Source of the DNA: DHVE2 group archaeon
Lineage (GTDB): Archaea; Thermoplasmatota; Thermoplasmata; Thermoplasmatales; Aciduliprofundaceae
DNA: 5,773 bases
Assembly: GCA_015522955.1 (NCBI GenBank)
Contig: WALG01000024.1
Location: 1 to 5,773 of the forward strand
Direction: 5' to 3'
The notes under the pieces: generated by a model
Told to the model about the DNA's origin: nothing
Seen by the model: only the letters and a program-made list of their open reading frames with translations
Databases searched by the model: none
Shown: positions 1-4,824 of the stretch, in pieces
How positions within the stretch are numbered: position 1 is the stretch's first letter
Layout of the letters: each line of letters begins with the position of its first letter
Made by a program: the position numbers and the translations under genes

Positions 1-144
1 CTTTGTATATATTTCGAGAGAAGGAATCATAATTTCTCCAACTCTTAAATCATAGCCGTTTGGTGTGAGATTTTTTTCCTCGAATGGTTTTATATCTATA
101 TCACCTCTCTCCATGAGACGTAGTATCTCACCATCGGAAAGCAT
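1..144 (-). CDS. dcd: dCTP deaminase, N-terminal part (cut by left window edge)
   Basis: Reading the minus strand from the ATG at 144-142 gives 48 codons without a stop, running off the left edge. The peptide begins MLSDGEILRLMERGDIDIKP and continues with PFEEKNLTPNGYDLRVGE at residues 20-37. This matches the start of the dCTP deaminase/dUTPase trimeric family, whose N-terminus has an ILSD..I opening, an acidic 'I.PF....L.P' stretch and a conserved (S/G)YDLR(L/V)G strand. The enzyme deaminates dCTP to dUTP (some archaeal members also hydrolyse it to dUMP), feeding thymidylate synthesis in the cytoplasm. The catalytic glutamate and nucleotide-binding residues lie beyond the window, so the mono- or bifunctional type cannot be decided. 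The gene is divergent from phoU. A TATA-like box centred about 25 bases before the ATG, and no clear Shine-Dalgarno motif, suggest a leaderless mRNA. Confidence 0.88.
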   Translation of the reverse strand, partial: MLSDGEILRLMERGDIDIKPFEEKNLTPNGYDLRVGEIMIPSLEIYTK

Positions 145-163
145 GGGGTTAAATAAATCCCTG

Positions 164-173
164 ATAAAATAAT
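164..173 (-). promoter_or_regulatory. Probable TATA box of dcd
   Basis: On the minus strand this reads ATTATTTTAT, centred about 25 bases before the dcd ATG at 144. That is the normal TATA-to-transcription-start distance in archaea, so the transcript would begin at or next to the start codon. The box is AT-rich but not a perfect consensus. The stretch between it and the ATG (145-161) is an imperfect palindrome with GGG and CCC ends that could also bind a regulator. Confidence 0.45.
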
Positions 174-196
174 TGTTCCTTTTACCAATAGTTTTT

Positions 197-221
197 CTAT
201 ATAGGCCTATTTATTGAATAG
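197..221. promoter_or_regulatory. Palindrome cluster upstream of phoU TATA box, possible operator
   Basis: Three inverted repeats overlap here: CTATATAG (197-204, perfect), ATAGGCCTAT (201-210, perfect 10-mer) and CTATT-5 bases-AATAG (207-221). The cluster ends five bases before the phoU TATA box (226-233), the position where an archaeal activator or a B-recognition-element-proximal regulator would sit. No known operator is recognised. AT-rich promoter DNA yields short palindromes by chance, so a regulatory role is inference. Confidence 0.3.
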
Positions 222-225
222 AAAG

Positions 226-233
226 TTTATATA
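226..233 (+). promoter_or_regulatory. TATA box of phoU, fixing a leaderless start at 254
   Basis: TTTATATA is a near-consensus archaeal TATA box preceded by a purine stretch (AGAAAG, 220-225) that fits a B-recognition element. Its centre lies 24-25 bases before the ATG at 254. The other in-frame ATG at 233 overlaps the TATA box itself and so would lie upstream of any transcript made from this promoter. Confidence 0.7.
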
Positions 234-253
234 TGCGAAACCTATCATGTTTT

Positions 254-1273
254 ATGGAGAGTAGAAAAATACAGGTAACCGGTGGGTCTACATATATAGT
301 TTCATTGCCCAAGGAGTGGATTCTAAAGAACAATCTCCATAAAAATGATTCTGTGATGATTTTTCAAAAAAGGGACGGTTCCTTGATTATTTTTCCGGGT
401 TCTGCAGGTATACGCAAATCTTCAAAAAAAGTAATAGAGGTAACCTACAATACCCCGTCTGGCTCACTTTTCAGGGCTCTTGTAGGCGCATACATGACCG
501 GTTTCTCAGAAATAGAGATAAAATCACGAGACTTCCTTTCCCCAGTTCTCAAGAGGGAGGTTAGAAACTTTACCAATATTGCAATAGGTGTAGAGATCGT
601 GGAAGAGAAAAGAGATTCTATCTTAGTAAAGGATCTTTTAAACCCGCGGGAAATTCCATTACTGAAGGCATTGAAGAGAATGTATGAAATAGGCAGAGAG
701 ATGCACAGAGATGCTATACTTTCCCTGCAAAATCAAGATTGTGAACTCCTTGAGGATGTTATTGCTAGGGATTATGAGGTGGACCGCCTGTACTGGTTAA
801 TAGCCAGAGAGTACCTTATGCTTAGAGACAATCCCCAAGAGGATAACGAAGAGATGAGTGTATCCCTTGCACTTCACAGTTTTGTTTTAAGTAGATATAT
901 AGAGAGAATTGGCGACCATGCAGTGAGGATTGCCAAGAGTATAAGAATTCTACTTCAGAATGGATATGATGATTCTAAGGGGACCGAGGAAATAAAAAGT
1001 GCTGAGGAGTACGCAATTAAAATTTTTGAAAAGGCTATGACCTGTTTCTTTTCAAAAAGCCTCTCAGAGGCAAACGAAACCATAGGAATGGTAGATGCTC
1101 TCATACCTATGTGTAAGGGGATACTTACACTTGCTAGCAAGAAGGGTGGCTCTCAGGCCATATCCTTGGCATACATATCTGAGAGTATAAGGAGACTTGG
1201 TGAATACTCTGCAGATATAGCAGAGAACACTATAAATTACATAATGGAATGTCGGGAAAGGCACAGGATATAA
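254..1273 (+). CDS. phoU: Archaeal PhoU-type phosphate uptake regulator with AbrB-like N-terminus
   Basis: A 339-residue protein of the archaeal PhoU group. Residues 1-49 form a SpoVT/AbrB-like swapped-hairpin domain, opening MESRKIQVTGGSTYIVSLPK, which is nearly diagnostic for this archaeal family. A middle segment (about 50-130) follows, then a helical PhoU region (about 133-335) with the repeated acidic metal-binding signatures: D173/E175/D177, ERIGDHA at 217-223, and the second-repeat counterpart LGEYSADIAE at 315-324. PhoU proteins tune Pst phosphate transport and phosphate signalling in the cytoplasm at the membrane; the AbrB-like domain suggests DNA binding or dimerisation in addition. 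No pst genes are visible here, so the partner transporter is elsewhere or the target differs. An in-frame ATG at 233 would add seven residues, but it lies in the TATA box, and the family N-terminus aligns with 254. The gene converges on the radical SAM gene with one base between stops. Confidence 0.88.
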   Translation: MESRKIQVTGGSTYIVSLPKEWILKNNLHKNDSVMIFQKRDGSLIIFPGSAGIRKSSKKVIEVTYNTPSGSLFRALVGAYMTGFSEIEIKSRDFLSPVLKREVRNFTNIAIGVEIVEEKRDSILVKDLLNPREIPLLKALKRMYEIGREMHRDAILSLQNQDCELLEDVIARDYEVDRLYWLIAREYLMLRDNPQEDNEEMSVSLALHSFVLSRYIERIGDHAVRIAKSIRILLQNGYDDSKGTEEIKSAEEYAIKIFEKAMTCFFSKSLSEANETIGMVDALIPMCKGILTLASKKGGSQAISLAYISESIRRLGEYSADIAENTINYIMECRERHRI

Positions 1274-1274
1274 C

Positions 1275-2219
1275 TTATTTTTTCCAACTTTCCATGCTTC
1301 TTATGAAGAACTCCTTTCCCTCATAGGTTACAACTAACAATTTTCCCTCGTCTATTAATTTCTCTACCACATCCCAAGAAGCCCCTGCATCTTTAAGCAT
1401 CTTCTCCACAGCATCTCTGCGCATAGGATGCACAGAGGTTATTGCAAGAATATCCTCCTCTATATTTCCTCCACCCACAAACTGATTTCCTTCATAGCCA
1501 ATAAGATACTCTACCTTAAGTCCATGAGATGTGAGTAAATTATATGCCTTAGCAATAGTTTCTGCAGAAGGTTGTCGAACCCAGTGCTCCCAAGGGGGTC
1601 TCGTTGGAACTCCAAGATATGCTATATGTGGTTTCACCTGGGTAAGGTATTCAGCCAATTTCTCAAACTCCTCACTATAATCCACACCCCCTATAAGCAT
1701 TGTTTCGGTAACAACAATTCCTGAGAACTCCTTCGAGAAATCCCTTATCCCCTGCAATATCTTCTCAAGTTTCAGAGATTTGTGAGGTCTATCTATTTTT
1801 CTCCAGAGATGCTCACTGCAGGAATCCACCTTTAAGGAAACAAAATCCGCTTTTAGAAGACGAGTTCGCACCTCCTCCCTCCACAAAAGTGACGAGTTTG
1901 TGATAACTGCGAGTTTCACATCGGATATTTTATCTTTTATCTCCTCAATTTCTTTTCCAAGATTTATGTCCAATGTGGGCTCACCATCAGGCACGAAGGT
2001 AACATAATCTGGTAATTTTTGGAGACTATAAAGTTTACTCACAACACTGCTTACCACCAAATCGGGGGAATAAAACTCCCTAGGTTCCACTTCCATTTTT
2101 AGAGTTCTTCCAATCTGACAATAAACACATGCGTAGGAGCATACTTTATCAGGTATATTGTTCACACCAAGACTCATCCCTAATCTTCGAGAGGGGACTG
2201 GTCCAAAGACAATATTCAT
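1275..2219 (-). CDS. Radical SAM protein, COG0731 (wyosine-synthase-like) family, exact reaction unknown
   Basis: A 314-residue radical SAM enzyme. It opens with NIVFGPVPSRRLGMSLGVNN, typical of COG0731, followed by the iron-sulphur motif CSYACVYC (C27, C31, C34; CxxxCxxC) that binds the 4Fe-4S cluster cleaving S-adenosylmethionine. The GEP motif (DGEPTL, 78-83) contacts the SAM amino group; TNSS (107-110) and KVDS (130-133) fit later core strands. The YLGVPTRPP stretch (about 202-210) is a family signature, and the last 60 residues look like a small helical/winged-helix tail. COG0731 includes Taw1/TYW1, which makes the tricyclic base at tRNA-Phe position 37. However, only 26 residues precede C27, with no cysteines for the second cluster that Taw1 carries in its N-terminal extension, so this is probably a paralogous group with another substrate. 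The ATG at 2219 is preferred over a GTG at 2228, because AGGTGA (2230-2225) is a Shine-Dalgarno motif five bases before the ATG and contains that GTG. Confidence 0.85.
   Translation of the reverse strand: MNIVFGPVPSRRLGMSLGVNNIPDKVCSYACVYCQIGRTLKMEVEPREFYSPDLVVSSVVSKLYSLQKLPDYVTFVPDGEPTLDINLGKEIEEIKDKISDVKLAVITNSSLLWREEVRTRLLKADFVSLKVDSCSEHLWRKIDRPHKSLKLEKILQGIRDFSKEFSGIVVTETMLIGGVDYSEEFEKLAEYLTQVKPHIAYLGVPTRPPWEHWVRQPSAETIAKAYNLLTSHGLKVEYLIGYEGNQFVGGGNIEEDILAITSVHPMRRDAVEKMLKDAGASWDVVEKLIDEGKLLVVTYEGKEFFIRSMESWKK
1278..1283 (+). terminator. T-tract terminator of phoU
   Basis: A run of six T, within TTATTTTTT at 1275-1283, starts five bases after the phoU stop codon. Archaeal RNA polymerase terminates at such U-rich tracts without needing a hairpin. 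The tract lies inside the last codons of the convergent radical SAM gene, where it encodes the terminal Lys-Lys plus the stop, so the two genes share this DNA. Confidence 0.5.
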
Positions 2220-2224
2220 TAGGC

Positions 2225-2230
2225 TCACCT
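2225..2230 (-). promoter_or_regulatory. Shine-Dalgarno motif of the radical SAM gene
   Basis: The minus strand reads AGGTGA, then GCCTA, then ATG. AGGTGA complements the 3' end of archaeal 16S rRNA, and the five-base spacing is standard. The upstream in-frame GTG at 2228-2226 lies inside this motif, so the motif decides the start codon. Confidence 0.65.
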
Positions 2231-2251
2231 AAACGAGGATTGAATGGCCAG

Positions 2252-2258
2252 TAATAAA
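2252..2258 (-). promoter_or_regulatory. Possible TATA box of the radical SAM gene
   Basis: The minus strand reads TTTATTA here (within ACTTTATTAC, 2260-2251). A start about 25 bases downstream would fall near 2230, giving a very short leader that just includes the Shine-Dalgarno motif. The TTTAAA at 2272-2277 is an alternative TATA core on this strand and would give a leader of about 30 bases. Which one is used cannot be settled from sequence. Confidence 0.35.
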
Positions 2259-2271
2259 GTTTTCCATTATC

Positions 2272-2278
2272 TTTAAAT
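2272..2278 (+). promoter_or_regulatory. TATA box of the MBL-methyltransferase unit
   Basis: TTTAAAT (within CTTTAAATTC, 2271-2280) is centred 26 bases before the ATG at 2301, predicting a leaderless mRNA. No Shine-Dalgarno motif precedes that ATG, which agrees. The core TTTAAA is self-complementary, so the same element could also serve the divergent radical SAM gene. Confidence 0.6.
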
Positions 2279-2300
2279 TCCATGAAGTTATGAAACAAAC

Positions 2301-2996
2301 ATGGTCAAACATCTTAAGTTAACCATTTTAAACGATAACGAACCCGCAGAGGGATTGAAAAATCTGTGGGGCTGGAGTGTGCTCCTTGAATCGGAAAAAT
2401 GGAGAATAATATTTGATGCAGACAGCGAAGGTTCGGTGCTAAGGTACAATGCATCACAGATGGGCATCAATCTCTCTCCCTTAGATTTTGCGTTTCTAAG
2501 TCACTGTCATAGTGACCATTATGGTGGTTTTCCAATGATAGCCTCCATAAATCCTGGCATTACACTCTATGTACCCACTCAGAGGTGTGATTTTCTCAGA
2601 ACTCATGGGTTCAAAATAAAAGTTGTGAATGAAGAAAGTAAATTAGCCTCAGATGTTTGGAGTAGCGGACCCATAGGCGCAATTCAGGAGCAGGCTTTGG
2701 GAATTCTTGTAGATGGTGTGGGGCTTGTGGTTATCGTTGGTTGCAGCCATCCGGGTGCCGACATTCTAACAGAGAAACTGAAGGATATTACTAAGGAGAA
2801 GGTGTATCTTGTAATAGGTGGTTTTCATTCCCCCCCACGTCACGTATTAGATAACCTTGCGAAAATTGCAGAGTTCATCTCTCCGGCGCATTGCAGTGGA
2901 GAGAGAGCAAAAAATTATACTGCCAGAAAATATCCTGAGAAGTATTATCCCGTGAGAACCGGAAGCGTTATAAAAATAGAGAAGCGCGAGGGATAA
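2301..2996 (+). CDS. Metallo-beta-lactamase-fold hydrolase, COG1237 family
   Basis: A 231-residue single-domain MBL-fold protein, cytoplasmic, with no signal peptide. The N-terminal strand LKLTILNDNEPAEGLKNLWG (5-24) matches COG1237. The metal site is visible: LSHCHSDHYGG at 66-76 gives the HxHxDH signature (H68, H70, D72, H73), GCSHPG (147-152) supplies H150, GGFH (173-176) supplies H176, and AHCSGE (196-201) supplies H197. All expected ligands are present, so it should bind two metal ions and be active. Some archaeal members are annotated as the synthase of 7,8-dihydropterin-6-methyl-4-(beta-D-ribofuranosyl)aminobenzene 5'-phosphate in methanopterin biosynthesis. That specific role cannot be assumed here: nothing in the window points to methanopterin, and most of the family is uncharacterised. 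Length is close to the family norm. It appears to head a two-gene operon with the downstream RNA methyltransferase, 21 bases away. Confidence 0.82.
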   Translation: MVKHLKLTILNDNEPAEGLKNLWGWSVLLESEKWRIIFDADSEGSVLRYNASQMGINLSPLDFAFLSHCHSDHYGGFPMIASINPGITLYVPTQRCDFLRTHGFKIKVVNEESKLASDVWSSGPIGAIQEQALGILVDGVGLVVIVGCSHPGADILTEKLKDITKEKVYLVIGGFHSPPRHVLDNLAKIAEFISPAHCSGERAKNYTARKYPEKYYPVRTGSVIKIEKREG

Positions 2997-3005
2997 ACTA
3001 TTTTT

Positions 3006-3011
3006 AGGAAG
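3006..3011 (+). promoter_or_regulatory. Shine-Dalgarno-like motif of the RNA methyltransferase gene
   Basis: AGGAAG lies six bases before the ATG at 3018. It is a partial match to the archaeal consensus. Its presence at an operon-internal gene, where a leaderless start is impossible for a bicistronic mRNA, supports ATG 3018 over the in-frame ATG at 3030. The T run at 3001-3005 just upstream is too short to be called a terminator. Confidence 0.4.
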
Positions 3012-3017
3012 AGTATA

Positions 3018-4142
3018 ATGCTGAAAAAGATGGATAGAATTGAAAGAACCGCAGTAGCAGTACTACGCAAATATTTTCGAAAGGGCAATATGGCAAGATG
3101 CATGAGAGATGTGCTTCCCCGCAGTCATCTGAGCCAGGAGGAGAGAGATGCGGTGGCAAAAATTGTGCATGATGTGGTAAGATATCAGAAATACTATTCA
3201 TATTTGCTCAGGAAAAACAATCTTCCTTATAAGCCAGAAAATTATGTTGCCTTATCCACCGGCAGACTCAAACTTCAGGCTGATATCCCTCAGGATAAAT
3301 TGCTGGAAATTCGAGAGTCATTAAGTAATTCTCTCGCGCACATTCTTCAGGAGAAGAGGGAGTTTCTGAGAATAATAAACACAGAACCTGAAACCACGCT
3401 GTGCACCAACTTCATTAAAATTTCCCGGGAAAAACTCAAATCTCTACTTTATAGCGAGGGTTTTGATGCCCAGGATTATGTGCCTGAAACTGCGCTACTT
3501 GCATCTCCAGGAACTCGTTACTCCTCCGCTGTCAGGGAAGGCTTTGCACATGTTCAGGATGCCTCCAGCCAACTTGTTGCCAAACTCACTGGAAAACTGG
3601 GAAACATAATTCTTGACTACTGTGCCGGAAGCGGAGGGAAAAGTCTGGCTCTTGCCTCATTGTACCGTAATTCACTTGAGATTCATGCGTATGACATTAA
3701 CACGAGAAAACTTGAATCATTGAAGATAAGGGCAAAAAGACATAATGCGACAATAAAGGTACATATGAGTATACCGACCAATAAGTATCCTGTGGTTCTG
3801 GTGGATGCCCCATGCAGCGGTGTAGGTGCCGCCAGTCGCAATCCTGAGGCAAAATATCAGGAAAATTTTGAGAACTTCAAAGAAATGCAGTTAAAAATCC
3901 TCAGTGAGAGTGCTCTACATGTAGAAAAGGGAGGCATGCTTGTTTATGTGGTATGCTCATTCACACCTCAGGAAACTGTGGAGGTTGTCTCAGAATTTCT
4001 TGAAAAATACAAACATTTTGAGGTCTTATCTATTGAAGATATACCCTGCGAGTACAAAAAATATCTTAAAAAGGAAAGATACGGGGTTTTTGTAACTGCT
4101 GGAGACATACTTTATATGGCAATTCTAAGATTTATGCCCTGA
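3018..4142 (+). CDS. RsmB/NSUN-family RNA (cytosine-5)-methyltransferase
   Basis: A 374-residue SAM-dependent RNA m5C methyltransferase. Residues 5-70 resemble the NusB-like N-terminal domain of RsmB, a small helical bundle. Residues about 120-374 hold the linker and the Rossmann-fold catalytic domain: FAHVQDASSQLVAKL (176-190), the SAM-binding loop DYCAGSGGKS (200-209), the acidic ribose-binding end of the next strand (YDIN, 225-228), motif IV DAPCSG (263-268, C266) and motif VI VVCSFTPQE (311-319, C313). In this family the motif VI cysteine attacks C6 of cytosine and the motif IV cysteine aids product release; both are present, so it should be active. There is no PUA domain. Substrate (tRNA or rRNA) cannot be read from sequence; archaeal relatives modify both. 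The gene follows the MBL gene by 21 bases, so they are probably cotranscribed. Its end overlaps the convergent DJ-1-family gene by 11 bases. Confidence 0.88.
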   Translation: MLKKMDRIERTAVAVLRKYFRKGNMARCMRDVLPRSHLSQEERDAVAKIVHDVVRYQKYYSYLLRKNNLPYKPENYVALSTGRLKLQADIPQDKLLEIRESLSNSLAHILQEKREFLRIINTEPETTLCTNFIKISREKLKSLLYSEGFDAQDYVPETALLASPGTRYSSAVREGFAHVQDASSQLVAKLTGKLGNIILDYCAGSGGKSLALASLYRNSLEIHAYDINTRKLESLKIRAKRHNATIKVHMSIPTNKYPVVLVDAPCSGVGAASRNPEAKYQENFENFKEMQLKILSESALHVEKGGMLVYVVCSFTPQETVEVVSEFLEKYKHFEVLSIEDIPCEYKKYLKKERYGVFVTAGDILYMAILRFMP

Positions 4143-4629
4143 GAAGTTTGAGAAACTCTCTCATCCACTCTGCCAGGTCTCCCGGATGTCTTGCCGATAC
4201 AATGTTCCTGTCCACCGCCACTCCGTCCACAAATTCTCCACCGGCTGCTATGAGATCATCCTTTACTCCATACCAGCATGCTATTTTTCTTCCTCTTACA
4301 ACCCCTGCGGATATTAGAACCTCAACACCATGGCATATTATTGCCACAGGTTTTTGCTCAGCGAAAAAATGTTTCACTATTTCTACGGCCTTGCTTTGGA
4401 GCCTTACCTTCTCTGGAGATTTTCCGCCGGGAATTACAAGGATATCGAATTCCTCGGAGATTACATCGTCATACCTTATATCGCTGTGGATAGTGTATCC
4501 TCTTTTTCCTCTCAGTTCATTCTGCGAGGATGCCACTGTAACCTCCATTCCTTCCTCTTTGAGTCGGTAATAAGGATAAAAGAGTTCAAGATCTTCAAAA
4601 TCGTTTTCTGCCAGAATTAACGCTCTCAT
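4132..4629 (-). CDS. DJ-1/PfpI-family protein (intracellular protease/glyoxalase-like)
   Basis: A 165-residue protein whose length matches the archaeal PfpI group. The fold landmarks are an N-terminal strand MRALILAENDFEDLE with E12, the loop IPGGKSPEKVR (66-76) with E73, the nucleophile elbow AIICHGVEVLISAG (96-109) with C99-H100, and the C-terminal SARHPGDLAEWM. In Pyrococcus PfpI (PH1704) the equivalent Glu, Cys and His form the active site, with the Glu coming from a neighbouring subunit, so all catalytic residues are retained. Family members have been reported as ATP-independent proteases and as glyoxalase/deglycase-type enzymes acting on methylglyoxal; which activity applies here cannot be decided. 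It is probably cytoplasmic and oligomeric, and linked to stress or protein quality control. The ATG at 4629 has a strong TATA box 26 bases upstream. The gene is monocistronic as far as can be seen and overlaps the methyltransferase gene tail to tail. Confidence 0.88.
   Translation of the reverse strand: MRALILAENDFEDLELFYPYYRLKEEGMEVTVASSQNELRGKRGYTIHSDIRYDDVISEEFDILVIPGGKSPEKVRLQSKAVEIVKHFFAEQKPVAIICHGVEVLISAGVVRGRKIACWYGVKDDLIAAGGEFVDGVAVDRNIVSARHPGDLAEWMREFLKLLRA
4141..4160. repeat. Short hairpin at the convergent gene ends
   Basis: AGTTT (4145-4149) and AAACT (4153-4157) form a stem with a three-base loop. GAG/CTC extends it past a bulged A. It overlaps the methyltransferase stop codon and the last codons of the DJ-1-family gene. 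No T tract follows on either strand, so it is not a classical terminator. It may be chance or may help define the 3' ends. Confidence 0.25.
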
Positions 4630-4650
4630 AATACCTCTTAGAAAGATATT

Positions 4651-4659
4651 ATATTTATA
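4651..4659 (-). promoter_or_regulatory. TATA box of the DJ-1/PfpI gene
   Basis: The minus strand reads TATAAATAT, a strong archaeal TATA box, centred 26 bases before the ATG at 4629, with an A-rich B-recognition-like stretch upstream. That spacing predicts a leaderless transcript. A GAGGT at 4637-4633 resembles a Shine-Dalgarno motif but is only three bases from the ATG and may be incidental. Confidence 0.65.
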
Positions 4660-4760
4660 GATTTTACCACCTGTCTTTATCCTTCTATTTTAGAAATTCA
4701 ATCATTCCCCTTTAACAAAGTACCTTAGAGTCCTGTTAGCATTTTCTATAGGAACAAAGA

Positions 4761-4768
4761 TATAAATT
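4761..4768 (+). promoter_or_regulatory. TATA-like element facing the surface-protein 3' end
   Basis: TATAAATT, preceded by the purine-rich GGAACAAAGA, resembles an archaeal promoter on the plus strand. Transcription would begin near 4790 and run antisense into the terminator and 3' end of the surface-protein gene. No convincing gene lies downstream: the open frame starting at 4782 is rich in Cys, His and Pro and is the antisense of a clearly real gene. The rest of 4661-4806 shows no gene, tRNA or long repeat. Confidence 0.2.
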
Positions 4769-4806
4769 CGGGATACTACACATGGATACTTTATTGCATA
4801 AATCCA

Positions 4807-4824
4807 GAAAAAGAAAAAGAGAGA
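4807..4824 (-). terminator. T-rich terminator of the surface-protein gene
   Basis: Immediately after the stop codon at 4827-4825 the minus strand reads TCTCTCTTTTTCTTTTTC. This is a textbook archaeal U-rich termination tract with two runs of five T. It indicates that the surface-protein gene ends its transcription unit here and is not cotranscribed with the DJ-1-family gene that follows on the same strand. Confidence 0.65.

Noticed and set aside
962..976. ATGATGA resembling a box C of an archaeal C/D guide RNA
   Set aside because: It lies inside phoU coding sequence and no properly spaced D, C' and D' boxes were seen.
955..1264. Minus-strand short open frames inside phoU
   Set aside because: They overlap the conserved PhoU helical region and lack promoter, ribosome-site or family support.
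2217..2228. GTG at 2228 as start of the radical SAM gene
   Set aside because: The GTG lies inside the AGGTGA ribosome-binding motif that is correctly spaced for the ATG at 2219.
3004..3201. Minus-strand 65-codon frame over the start of the methyltransferase gene
   Set aside because: It is antisense to the NusB-like N-terminal domain, of low complexity, and has no supporting signals.
4148..4620. Plus-strand open frames of up to 140 codons across this stretch
   Set aside because: They are antisense to the DJ-1/PfpI gene, which has every catalytic residue, a TATA box and family length. The plus-strand products show no motif.
4630..4824. Possible tRNA or structured RNA in the longest intergenic stretch
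   Set aside because: No cloverleaf, T-loop sequence or long stem could be built. The stretch is explained by the DJ-1 promoter, a terminator tract and one TATA-like element.
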